Shown here piece after piece: positions 1 through 9,872 of a stretch of DNA of 64,000 nucleotides. Source of the DNA: Corylus avellana (Eukaryota; Streptophyta; Magnoliopsida; Fagales; Betulaceae). Below the pieces are notes generated by a model. It was not told the origin of the DNA. It did no database searches and was given only the letters and a program-made list of their open reading frames with translations. The stretch's first letter is position 1, and each line of letters begins with the position of its first letter. Location: contig NC_081548.1 in the NCBI RefSeq assembly GCF_901000735.1, forward strand, positions 5,955,364 to 6,019,363. The letters run 5' to 3'. The translations under genes and the position numbers were made by a program.

Positions 1-1235
1 GGGACAATATCAATTAAGTAGTAATTTGATGAGAGTATGTGGACTTTCCAACTAAAAAAAAAAAAAAAAACCTCGTAAGTCTTAAGACTTCACGTGGGTA
101 AAAATTAAAAAAATACAAAATTACTGTGGGAGAAATTAGAATACTCATAAACTATAATAACTCTTAACAATACAGGTAAAATACAGTTGGTAGAAAATGG
201 TGGATTGACAGCCCGTGGCATCCCATTTAAGGTAAATTCCAACAAGATTCTGAATCTACGAAGGTAAATAATTCCTGAATGTACGCCGTAAAAGTGTCCA
301 AATACTTCACGTATTTCATTAATCTCTTATATATAATCAACAAATTAACCTCGTTCGCAGTCTGCAGAGTCCCAACCTTGAAAGAGACACGCCAAGGTAA
401 AGCTTATGGTTTTTTTTTTTTTTTCTTTTTTCTTTTTTTTCTTTCTCTATTTTCATTAATCTCTTGAATACTATTACATTTTGTGTTAATTTTTTGGACC
501 TAGATTGATTCCAATTTTTTTTTTTTTTTTTTTAAATAATTAATATGATATGGAGTTCCTGTTACAATCTGAATTTTCTTTTTAAGCAGATCTTATAATT
601 TTATTTGTTTTGAATTCAGCTCCATGAAGAAAGAAAAACCCTAAGGGGTTACCTTTCTTTGTTTATCAAAATTGTTCCCAAATTCTCTCTCTTTTTTTCT
701 CAGTTCATTTCTTGTTTCTTTCACAAATTTGATTTTTAATTAACATGATCATCTCATGCCTAAACCCATGGTGGATATTGCAAAGAATCGTTGCCTGAAT
801 TGTATGTGAGAATTAGGGTTTTTCTTCCAAGGCTAAAGCATGAACAAGAGATCAAACCTAATTTTAATAGGGTTAAAGCCTAATTTTCATGAGGCATATA
901 TATGTATATTAACAAAAAAATTTCAAAATCGGAGGCTCGCGCCCCTCGTATTCGGATCCGGATCCAACAATTTACTGATTGAATTACTAGATCGCTCCCT
1001 AGTTCTGTCCAATGGTAGATAAGGAATCCAGATTGTTAGCAATTCAATCTCTATGAAATCTATCTGTCTCGATTAGTGGATGGACGGTCTAAAATCTGCG
1101 AATTAGACAACCGATCCTAAATATGTATGCCATATTGCTATGATCATAATCTTATAATCGGTCTCATCTCCATAATAATTTTCACGTTGAATCTTGCATG
1201 GATTTAGCATCCCATAATTTGTCGTCTCTGGGAGC
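1..1235 (+). other. Upstream region and probable 5' UTR of the DUF1218 gene
   Basis: No convincing coding sequence is seen. The stretch is AT-rich with several poly-A and poly-T runs (around 53-70, 410-445, 515-535). A pyrimidine-rich segment around 650-730, with CTCTCTCTTTTTTTCTC, looks like a plant leader. Short open frames at 279-467 and 840-1022 show no recognisable motif. I infer that the promoter and leader of the gene starting at 1236 lie here, but I cannot place a transcription start. Confidence 0.4.
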
Positions 1236-3448
1236 ATGGCGGTCACTGCAACAAATATGGCTATTGTCGTGGGTGCACTCGGGGTTGTCTCTTTCATATT
1301 GGGCATTGTAGCCGAAACTAAGAAGGTATTTATCTCTTCTCTTCGTTGTCTCTTTCAAAATATGCAAATTTCTATAACACAATTAAATATTTGACAAAAT
1401 TATAATTCGATTTACCTTTTTTTGTGATTTTGGTTTTAAATATGTGTTTGGCTTGCAAAATTGCCAAGTTGTATGGGCTCTTAGAGTGCATTTGTCATTG
1501 CTATTTCATAAACAACAAATACGATTTTAATCCAAATCACAAAAACATAGATTATTTGGAATTGCGATTTAAAAACGTAGATTTCTTTACATTTTCAAAT
1601 CGCAAGCCTTAAACCATCTCATGTAAGGGAAGCCAAAGCTTTTATGGCATTTGAAATCTTACTCCGTGATACATGTTCCAAGTGCCATTCACATGAGCAA
1701 AGTGATATTGTTGTATCTTAATAAAACACACAAATTTAAAAGCTTAAACACTTAGGGTCTGTTTGGGATTGAGTTTGAGAAATTGAGCTTTTAAGTAAAA
1801 AAAATGTTTTTGGGCAAAAGCTTCATTTTTAAGCTTTTGTCAAAAGTGCGTTTTGACTATTTTTAAGCTTTTTGACATTCAAAAGCGCTTTGAATTTTTT
1901 TTAAAAAGCGGGTTTTTTTTTTTGTTCAAACGTGCTTTTAAGGTGTTAAACGCACTTTTGAGGTCCAAAAAAACAATCTCAAACAAGCCCTTAACTGCGT
2001 ATTTAAAAAAAATCACGTTTTCAAATTACAGTTTAAAATCACTATTTTGAAATCACGTTTTTTGAAATCGTAAACCTAAATGAACCATTTGACTATGTGG
2101 ATCGTCTTTTTTGTTTTCAAATACGTATATATATAAATCCCCTAATAAATTTGATTTTGTGTTGATGAAATTGGGTTTGATAGCCTGCAGCCGGAACCCC
2201 AATACCCGGTAAAGGTGTGGTGATTTGCCAGTACCCAGCGAGCCCGACAATTGCTTTGGGATATCTCTCATTTGCGTTTCTTGTAGCTTCTACCGTCGTT
2301 GGCTACTTGTCACTCTTTTACCCTTACAAAGGCAAATCCGTTCCAAATTCCTCGCTCTTCAAAAGCTCTACCTTCACCGTCTTCTTTAACATCTCTTTGT
2401 AAGTAACATTTCTCTTCTCAACTTTCATATATACCCTCTTATTTTATTTACTTTATAATGTATTTTTATTGGGTTAGCTAGCCAAAGCCGGGGCGGAACT
2501 AAAATTTTAAGTTTAAGAGGGCAAAATTATATAAAAACAACTTTTTGAGAGTAAAAAATTAATGTTGAAGGGTCTATCTTATTTGGAGCACCAATTGTGC
2601 ATGTAATTTCGCCCGAGCCAAAATAGTCGTGTAGTAAAAAGGGTCAGGTGTGAATAGGGCTTTGTTGCTATTTATCAAGAGAGGTGCTAGAGAGCCAAAT
2701 AAATAAACCTCGAAAATTTTTAAACTGATGTGGCAAGGATTTTTAAATTAAAAAAAATGCAATTCTCTCTCTTTTGTCTGTCACGTCAGTTTAAAATTTT
2801 TTCTGAGTTCATTTGTTTAGCTCCCTAGCACTTCTCATTTATCAATGTAGCTCTTTTTTTTATTTATAGATAAAATTTCCTTCAGATTTGATTGGAAGAA
2901 ATTATTTTAACTCAATCTATTAAATTGATATTTGTCTTTAAAGCAGGACAATAAAAGTCGATACTTGCTAGGTCGGATGTGAATAGGGCTCTGTTGCTAT
3001 TTATCTATATATATGGCTCTTTGTTTTACAGATAAATTTTTCTTCAAACTTGATTGGAAGAAATTCTTTTATCTCAATTTAATTATTAAATTCATATCTG
3101 CCTTTGAATCACGTGATTCTTGCATATATTTTTACGTGCGAGGATAATGATGGTGGTGAAATTGTGAAACCCAGGTTTACAACTGGTTTAGGGGCAACAT
3201 TTCTGTTATGGCCTACCATTGAAGAACAACTTCACCATTCACGATTTGTGCATCACAATCTGGAAACAGATTGCCCCACTGCTAAAACAGGCCTCCTGGG
3301 TGGTGGGGCTTTTGCGTCCCTTGATGCAGCTCTCTTCTGGTTGGTTACCCTTATGCTTGCTATCAATGCACGAGATGACTTCTTTGATGACATTGATGAG
3401 GACTCCGTCAACGCTGATCATTCCAACGTTATCTCAAGGTATATATGA
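1236..3448 (+). CDS. DUF1218 family membrane protein (MWL1/DESIGUAL-like), three exons
   Basis: Spliced CDS join(1236..1325, 2184..2398, 3175..3448) gives 192 residues. Splice sites are canonical: donors GTATTT at 1326 and GTAAGT at 2399, acceptors ending AG at 2183 and 3174, and the frame is kept across both. Four hydrophobic segments lie near residues 8-27, 53-75, 93-115 and 141-165. Conserved blocks of the plant-specific DUF1218 family are clear: GTPIPGKGVVIC, YPYKGKSV, HHNLETDCPTAKTGLLGGGA and a short acidic tail (FFDDIDED). Family members are small four-pass membrane proteins; named Arabidopsis relatives are MODIFYING WALL LIGNIN and DESIGUAL/VCC proteins, linked to lignin content and leaf vein symmetry. 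The molecular activity is unknown, and which subgroup this belongs to is not decided here. The tail SRYI reads past a possible donor (AAG/GTATAT) at about 3439, so an extra exon is possible. It is the only host gene in the window that looks intact. Confidence 0.9.
1755..1990. mobile_element. PIF/Harbinger (Tourist-like) MITE in intron 1
   Basis: A 236-bp element lies in intron 1 of the DUF1218 gene. Its left end reads GGGTCTGTTTGGGATTG and its right end CAATCTCAAACAAGCCC, which are near-perfect inverted copies. The trinucleotide TTA flanks it on both sides (1752-1754 and 1991-1993). GGG-YCTGTTTGG termini with a TTA/TAA target duplication are the signature of PIF/Harbinger MITEs. The interior is AT-rich with AAGCTTTT-type repeats and no coding sequence. 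Confidence 0.8.
2643..3107 (+). repeat. Imperfect tandem duplication inside intron 2
   Basis: The block starting GTGTGAATAGGGCTTTGTTG at about 2648 recurs at about 2978 as GTGAATAGGGCTCTGTTG. The following GATTGGAAGAAATT and AACTCAATCT/TATCTCAATTT blocks recur in the same order (2879-2940 and 3044-3107). Copy 1 is interrupted by the small element at 2679-2836, and copy 2 lacks that element. Intron 2 of the DUF1218 gene therefore grew by local duplication and then insertion. Confidence 0.75.
2679..2836. mobile_element. Mutator-type MITE, 158 bp, in intron 2
   Basis: The element begins GAGAGGTGCTAGAGAG and ends CTCCCTAGCACTTCTC, an inverted pair with two mismatches. The 9-bp sequence ATTTATCAA flanks it on both sides (2670-2678 and 2837-2845). 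A 9-bp target duplication with inverted ends fits a non-autonomous Mutator-like element. The duplicated copy of the surrounding intron at about 2998-3010 has the site once, without the insert, which serves as an empty-site control. Confidence 0.8.
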
Positions 3449-4773
3449 TGGTGATGATGATGATGATGTGATGTGGGTGTCATTGATGCTTGAAAACCAA
3501 GTAATTGTGTCATTGATGCTTGTACAGCAGGCTGGGGGATGGGTTAGTTGTCATAAGGAAGCTAGTGGATCTGTGACTACGTTCATTGTTAATATCATTA
3601 ATAATTGTGAACAATATTGTGCTTTACAGCTTTCCTTAATTTGATGTTGTTTTTAGTGTCTTCATTGCTTTCTATATTGACTTTCACAGTCTACTACTTG
3701 TGAGCAAAACACACACACACATATATATATATATGGGAAACATTTTTCTTTTTTATTTGGTTGTTCTAAAAAAAAAAAGGGTAACTTGGTGAGAGGGTTA
3801 GCCCAATTACCTCATTTTGTTCTAATTTAAATACATTAGATTCGCTTGAGGGGCGGGGCTGGAGTTCACGGCGGAGCAAGAAGAACGACATGCGATAGTC
3901 AGAGTCCCTTTCAACCTGCCTTGCCAGTTGGGTAATCTTATTAATAATTCAGTGAATGTAAGATAGCGATTGGCCTATCGACTATTGGGGGTCATTTTGT
4001 GCACAATTATATGTGTCATAATCTATAATTCGGTTTGAGAATAATGTTAAAAGTTATATTATATTTTATTTTGTTGATATGGTTCTTAGATTTTTTTATC
4101 TTTTTTTAGTAAGAGTAAATTGACATTGACACATAATATGATGAGATAATAATAAGATAAAAGTGTAATTTTTAAAATTGATCTTCGTTTTGAAGGCATT
4201 GATTCATAAGTTCTTATAATAATGCTAAAAATCACATTTTTATCCCACAACTATCACATAATGTTAAAGTGGCAGTCCTGTATAACCTTTAGATTTATTT
4301 AAAAACAAATTGAAGTGTTAGTTGATTGACATTGACGCATCGGCATTAAGTAATACTTGAGATAAAATGTTGTATTACTAAAAAAAAGAAAAAAAAAGGT
4401 AATGCTAAAAATCATACTACTACACTCATCCTATTAGACTGATATGATAGGTCCATATCAATTGGATCAATCATTATTATGAAAAAAATAAAATAAAATA
4501 AAAGCTTATGAACATTATCACACCAGTCTAATAAAATTGGGGTGAGTAACATTAGTCTTCAAACTCTTAATCAAGAGAATAAACCAAAACAAACACTTTT
4601 TAGTTTTACAAATAACATAACACGAAGGGGTTGGCTCAAGTGATGAGGGCTTTGATCTTGGTGGCAATTTTATAAAGTTTAAGGTTTGAATCTCTTTGGA
4701 TGTAAACAATTATTTGAGACTAGCTCACCAACAAATTCAGGAGTATTACCCAATCCATATGGAGAAAGTGTTT
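3449..4773. other. 3' UTR of the DUF1218 gene and AT-rich intergenic sequence
   Basis: The first 250 bases after the stop, with a GATGAT run at 3446-3470, probably form the 3' UTR. A CA/TA dinucleotide repeat lies at 3711-3735. The rest is AT-rich with poly-A runs. The phrase AATGCTAAAAATCA occurs at about 4223 and 4402, and a similar one at about 29634, suggesting remnants of a dispersed MITE family. No gene is seen. Confidence 0.5.
4398..4556. mobile_element. Possible MITE with imperfect inverted ends
   Basis: The segment has the block ATTAGACTGATATGATA near 4433-4449 and the reverse complement of a near copy near 4519-4535 (ATCACACCAGTCTAAT). The outer parts GTAATGCTAAAAATCA and the reverse complement of GAGTAACATTAGTC match only weakly. 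No clean target duplication is visible, so this is a tentative call. Confidence 0.3.
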
Positions 4774-4873
4774 NNNNNNNNNNNNNNNNNNNNNNNNNNN
4801 NNNNNNNNNNNNNNNNNNNNNNNNNNNNNNNNNNNNNNNNNNNNNNNNNNNNNNNNNNNNNNNNNNNNNNNNN
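4774..4873. other. Assembly gap, 100 N
   Basis: A run of exactly 100 N. This is the usual placeholder for a gap of unknown size, so the true distance between flanks is not known. Confidence 0.95.
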
Positions 4874-6613
4874 AATGATTCAAACAAAGGGAGGGAGAGG
4901 GAAATGAAATGAAACGATCTAGTTTCTTTCTGATTTGCAATGGGAAGGGAACTGTGAATTGTCAAGTGAGCATTCAATGTATCTCCCATCGTGGATTCGT
5001 GGTTGGTTGAATACTTGAATGCTCGCAATAAATCCTTCTCAACCCCCTACCTACAACCCATTCGTTTTAGATCCTCTATCAAGCTGTTGATGGATCATCT
5101 GATATCCATCCAATGGCTTTCTAACCACTCGTACAAATTTTGTGAGACAAACTCTCTTGATCTATCACATGACTCGCTGCTATTGCGAACCAGAAGAGTT
5201 CTCCTAGCCCGTCCAATCTTGCCGCCTAATCCTCATTTTCTTATCTTATTTACATTGTTGATTTGATTATTTGTGTTTTTTCAATTGTTCTTCTGTGACA
5301 TTTTTGGTTGTGGTGTGGAAGAGACGAAGATGATTGCTCTTGATCTGACTATGACGAAAATGGAAATCTAGTACTGGGCTATCAAGTACTCGATTGCCAT
5401 TTTTTTATTCATTCCCAAATCCCCCCATGATCCATCCCCCTTATATACTCGAGTGTATGAACCTGATGTATCATGTATGCAAGACTTGCTTGCACGTTAC
5501 TCGAGTTGTTTGAATTTGTTTGCTCTTACTTGCTGCTTGATAACGAGATTTGAATCAGAAAACGTTCTGACTTCTTAAGAGCCTCTTCTGCCTTTAAGTT
5601 AAGTTTTTTTTTTTTTTTTTTCCTGAACCCTAATTCCGAACTTTTTCTATTTTTCGAGTATTCTTAATTTATTATTCCATTATGTTTTACTGTTTTGGTT
5701 GTTTGAAAATGCACTAACTAGGAACTAATGTTGCTAATTTTCATCATTTCAGGGAGCCTGATAGCACTGAATTTGCAAGCTACAACAGTCTAATAGTTTA
5801 AAGTTTCAGGTTTTTTTTTTTTTTTTAAAAAAAAAAATTGTTCCGACTGTTTTCATTAATGAATAGGAAACATAGATAGAATTGCTATGTTAGGACTATG
5901 ATTCTGTTAACATGAATTGCTATGTTAGAACTATGACTCTGACTCTGTTAACATGAATTGCTATGCTAGAACTATGATTCTGATTTTGTTAACATGAATT
6001 GTTATGTTAAAACTATGATTCTGATTCTGTTAAAATGAATTGCTATGTTAGGACTATGATTCTGTTAACATGAATTGCTATGTTAGAACTATGTTTCTGT
6101 TATGTTAAAATCTTTGCTATGTTCATCTATGATTCTGATTTTTTAAAATGAATTGATTAAAATTATTTGTTATGTTAGAACTTAGAACTCATGATTCTGT
6201 TTTAACATTTGCTCTCTGATTACTTATTCTGTTATTTTATTTATCAAGCTTTTAACAAATTATTAACAATTATGGAGAATACATTTCAACTCAATGAATT
6301 CAATGATGTTGATTTGGATGATGATTCACTTATTGCTGACCCGACTTCTGGATCTGGTGTGTCTGCTAGCACTAAATGAACACCAGACAAACATGTTAAT
6401 CTGGTTTCTCCTATTGTTGAATTTGGGGATGAGGATGGGGATGGGGTTGGGGATGGGGTTGGGGCTGGGGGTGAAGTTGGGTTAGCTGCCTTCCAAAAGA
6501 AGGAAAGACAAAAGACTTCCAAAGTCTGGAATAACTTTTCTTCTATTACAATAAATGGTGTAAAAAAATCCCAGTGTAATTAGTGTAAGATGTTGTTTTA
6601 TGTTGGAAAATCT
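4874..6613 (+). pseudogene. 5' part of a hAT transposon gene (BED-finger start), truncated
   Basis: From ATG at 6273 the frame reads MENTFQLNEFNDVDLDDDSL, an acidic and glycine-rich stretch, then KTSKVWNNFSSI and GVKKSQCN. This is how many plant hAT transposases begin: an acidic leader followed by the KTSxVW...F start of a BED zinc finger with its first cysteine. The frame has a TGA at about 6377 and a TAG just after the cysteine at about 6580, so it is already broken. Coding similarity stops at 6613, where a CACTA terminus starts. The upstream stretch 4874-6270 resembles a leader with an intron (TTTCATCATTTCAG acceptor at about 5752) and holds the minisatellite below. The rest of the transposase is not found to the right. 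Product identity rests on the short BED block, hence moderate confidence. Confidence 0.5.
5878..6200 (+). repeat. Minisatellite, about 36-42 bp unit, 7-8 imperfect copies
   Basis: Units of the form TGCTATGTTAGAACTATGAT followed by TCTGTTAACATGAAT repeat head to tail. Copies differ by single bases and by an optional extra TCTGAT/CTCTGA block. The last copies decay. The array sits immediately upstream of the hAT-like start codon. Confidence 0.8.
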
Positions 6614-8819
6614 CACTACAAAAAAGGAATTTTTTCCTGACATGCATTTTCTAACGTGTTAGGTGGTCTAGCACGTCAGTAAATCTTATTGATGTGGCAT
6701 TTTTGACGTGTGTCAAGAGTTAAAATTTTGGGTGTCAGAAATGAAAAATTTCTGACATGTCATTTGTAACACGTTAGAAATTTTTAACGTGTTAAAATTG
6801 GCAAATCAGAAAAATTTCTGACATGCCAAATTGCCACGTCCAGCGGCGGATATACAGGGGGGGCAACCCATGGGCGGGCGCCCCTGGTAAAAAAAAATTT
6901 TTAAAAAAATTTTAAGTATTTTTAAGTTAAAATTTTGAGGGCACCCCTAGTAAAAAAAAAAAAAAAAATTCAATTTCTACTCTCAACGATCCAGCACGGC
7001 AATACGCTAAAAAAAAGAAAAAAAATTAAACTTACCCTAAGTTCCTAACCCAACAGTCGGACAGTCACCAAGGAAAAGAGAAAAACCTCCAACAGCGTCC
7101 AATGACGGACTCTGTGAGTAATCTCAGCTTCTCTCTTTCGATCTCTACTCTTGCTTTTTTTTTTCCCCCTCTTTTTCTCACTTTTCTCTCACCATTTCCC
7201 TCCCCTCTTTCTCAAAACCTGTCTCTCAGTCTCTAATACCCACTTTTCTTTCCTTTCTTTTTTCCTGAGTTGACCGGGTAGATTTTACAAGAAAGGGAAA
7301 AGATGAATAGAGGATTCGAGAGGTGAAGCGTTAAGTGTGAGTTGAAAACCAAGCACCCAGTTCAAGGCCACGTGTGAGCCAAAGAATGGCTTGGAAAAGC
7401 AGTGGAATGCATCTGCCATCCATTATAAGAGAAGCTGTCTAATTTTGTAAATAGAAAGTTAGAAAATGGTGAGTTTGGTTAGTTTGTCAGTTGATTATAA
7501 TTGGGCTAAGCGGAATGGGCTGTTAGAAAATTGGTTAACCCATTTGCTTTATAAAATCTGCAGAAAATTCACCCACTAAAAATTTCCAACAATCAAAATC
7601 ACTCATCCACCTTCCATTGCCAAAAAATCATAACCCCAACATTGTTGATCAATTACACAGAACCACCGAGTTCTAAAAATCAAACCCACCCAATGAAATT
7701 TCTCTAATCCACTCATTGTTTAGTTTATGCTGTTAGGAAAAAAAAATCAAATACAAAGTACATGTAATTTCAGAAAAAATAAAAAATAAAATCAAATAAA
7801 AATTAAAAAAAATTTAACCATATCTTATGCAACTATTTTACTAGTAACGGTAAAGTGAATGTCTACATGCAAAAGCTAATTATTATTTTTTATTTATTTG
7901 CTCATTAAAAAAAAAAAAAAAAACTTATTAATACCGCCCCTACAAGAATTGAATCCTAACTCCGCCACTGGCCACGTCAGAAAATTTTATGACGTGTTAG
8001 ATTTAACACGTAAGGAATTTTTTTGACGTGCCAATCCTGACACGTCCAAAATTTTTGACGTGTCATAACATGACACATCAACAAATTTGGTGAGTTTTTA
8101 TAATTTGATTTTTTCCCCTATATATATATATATTTTTGAATTTTTTCGGGGCTGTACCCAAATTTTGAATTATAATTAACCTGATATACAATTTATCCAT
8201 CGATCCATGCAAATAATATACATATCCATCGATCCATGCAAATAACATAATTTATATCCATCAACGTCGATCACAGACTATCAACCAAAACTAGCTTCAA
8301 GACACAAATAATGACATATACACCAAGTATGAATGACCAACCACAAAAACTATACACCAACCACAAATAAATACATATACACCAATAAAACTATATCTGC
8401 TGTTATCATATATATATATCTAACTACATACATCAAGAAAACTATTACAAATACAATTACATCAACAAAATAACTTATGTACAACAAGTGTGAATGGCCA
8501 ACCAGACGTGCAATCCATATCATCAACATCGATAGCATCCTCTCCATGATATCCACTATTTGCAAAAGATAAAACAAACAATCATTGAGCAACGTCACTA
8601 TGTAAACAAAGAACATCATACTCAACAAATTTAGATTTATATCTACACCCCCAACATATTTTCGTGATCAAATAAAATGTACCAAACAATATTTTACAAG
8701 GACCATAGTGGTCCATCTCACAATACCAAACACTTCAAATACAAAGCTCTAACCCACATCCACTACTAAACCAACCATGATATATAAATCATATTCAACA
8801 GGATTTACAACAAAAGGAC
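6614..8819 (-). mobile_element. CACTA (En/Spm) element copy 1, non-coding and truncated
   Basis: The left terminus is CACTACAAAAAAGGAATTTT, the classic CACTA inverted end. It is followed by dense subterminal repeats of the TGACGTGTCA / TGACACGTCA type up to about 8080. The stretches 8090-8620 and 8690-8818 align with 54485-54960 and 55717-55840 of the large CACTA element further right, so both belong to one family and, by analogy, the left end is the 3' end. No transposase remains. Similarity ends abruptly at about 8819, exactly where sequence shared with the second P450 locus begins (8820 = 30337), so the other terminus has been lost. A 1.13-kb hAT element is nested inside. Confidence 0.8.
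6841..7970. mobile_element. Non-autonomous hAT element nested in the CACTA element
   Basis: The left end is CAGCGGCGGAT and the right end, read on the other strand, CAGTGGCGGAG. The 8-bp target GCCACGTC flanks it exactly (6833-6840 and 7971-7978). Removing the insert restores a normal CACTA subterminal repeat. The interior carries a pyrimidine-rich stretch (7120-7260) like a plant leader, and AT-rich sequence; no transposase is seen. The size of 1130 bp and the TSD fit a hAT deletion derivative. Confidence 0.85.
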
Positions 8820-9391
8820 ATATAAATTTGGGTTGGCAATAAAATAATGTGAAAGTGCTTTAGGCTTTAATACCCAAGAGCACATCTTACGTATGTTATA
8901 TACAGATAACATGTAGAGTGTGTAATACTAGTATCTATACAATGAGTAGGTATCTTACTCTAGCTAGTAGATAATATTTGAACTATATCTATATCTAATC
9001 TAGCTAATAGATAATATTTGAACTAGTCTAAGAACTATAATATAAAGTAAACTCTTAGACTATGAGAGAAATACGTACTAATAGATAATATTTGAACTAG
9101 TCCAAGAACTATAATACAAAGTAAACTCTTAGACTATGACATAAATATTATCTCCTTCTAGTGCTTTGATCTTTATCTCTAACAGGCAAGACCACCCTTA
9201 AAATATGGTTTGTTTGTTTTTTTCTTTCTACTCTTTTCTATATTATTAATGTGGTTTGTTTTCAGCTGATCATTACAAACAAATGGTTGAGATTTAGCGA
9301 ATTGTAGACACATGCAATTTTTTCCTATTTAAATCACAGGTATGTTTGCTGGTTCTTGCCCAACACCAAAGTTACCTTTAAGTAGAGAGAT
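8820..9391 (+). repeat. 5' flank of P450 copy A, duplicated at 30337-30860
   Basis: This block, starting near TTGGCAATAAAATAATGTG and running to the P450 start codon, is shared with the region upstream of copy B. It contains TAGATAATATTTGAACTA units; copy A has one extra unit of about 75 bp (9001-9080) that copy B lacks. It probably holds the ancestral P450 promoter. No regulatory motif can be assigned with confidence. Confidence 0.8.
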
Positions 9392-9872
9392 ATGGACCTC
9401 TTCCTTGGGTATCTACTTCAGCTTGTAATCCTCAGCATTTCTCTTTCTTTCATGATCTTGTGCATTTACAGACACAAATCCATTTCCCCCAAGCTTCCAC
9501 CAGGCAGAAAAGAATGGCCTTTCATAGGTGAAACTTTGGAATATGCCAAGGCCAGCAAAAGGGGCAATCCAGAGAAATTCATAGCCGACAGAATGAGCAA
9601 CTACTCACCAGACGTGTTCAGAACCTCCTTGCTTGGAGAGAACTTTGCTGTCTTTTGTGGTGCTTCTGGGAACAAATGCTTGTTTTCAAGTGATCAGAAC
9701 AAGCATTTCACCACATGGTTGCTGAGCTCATTCGATCGAATTTTTCTTTTCCCCACCGATGCAGAACATTCTACCAAAGTAGAGGCAGCCCAAATGCGTG
9801 CCATTCACCCTGATTTTCTCAAGCCAGAACCTCTGCAACGTTACATACCCATCATGGACTCCATGTCAAAAC

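Noticed and set aside
3839..3930. A possible tRNA or structured RNA in the GC-rich patch near 3850-3930.
   Set aside because: No cloverleaf arms or A/B box motifs could be matched by eye.
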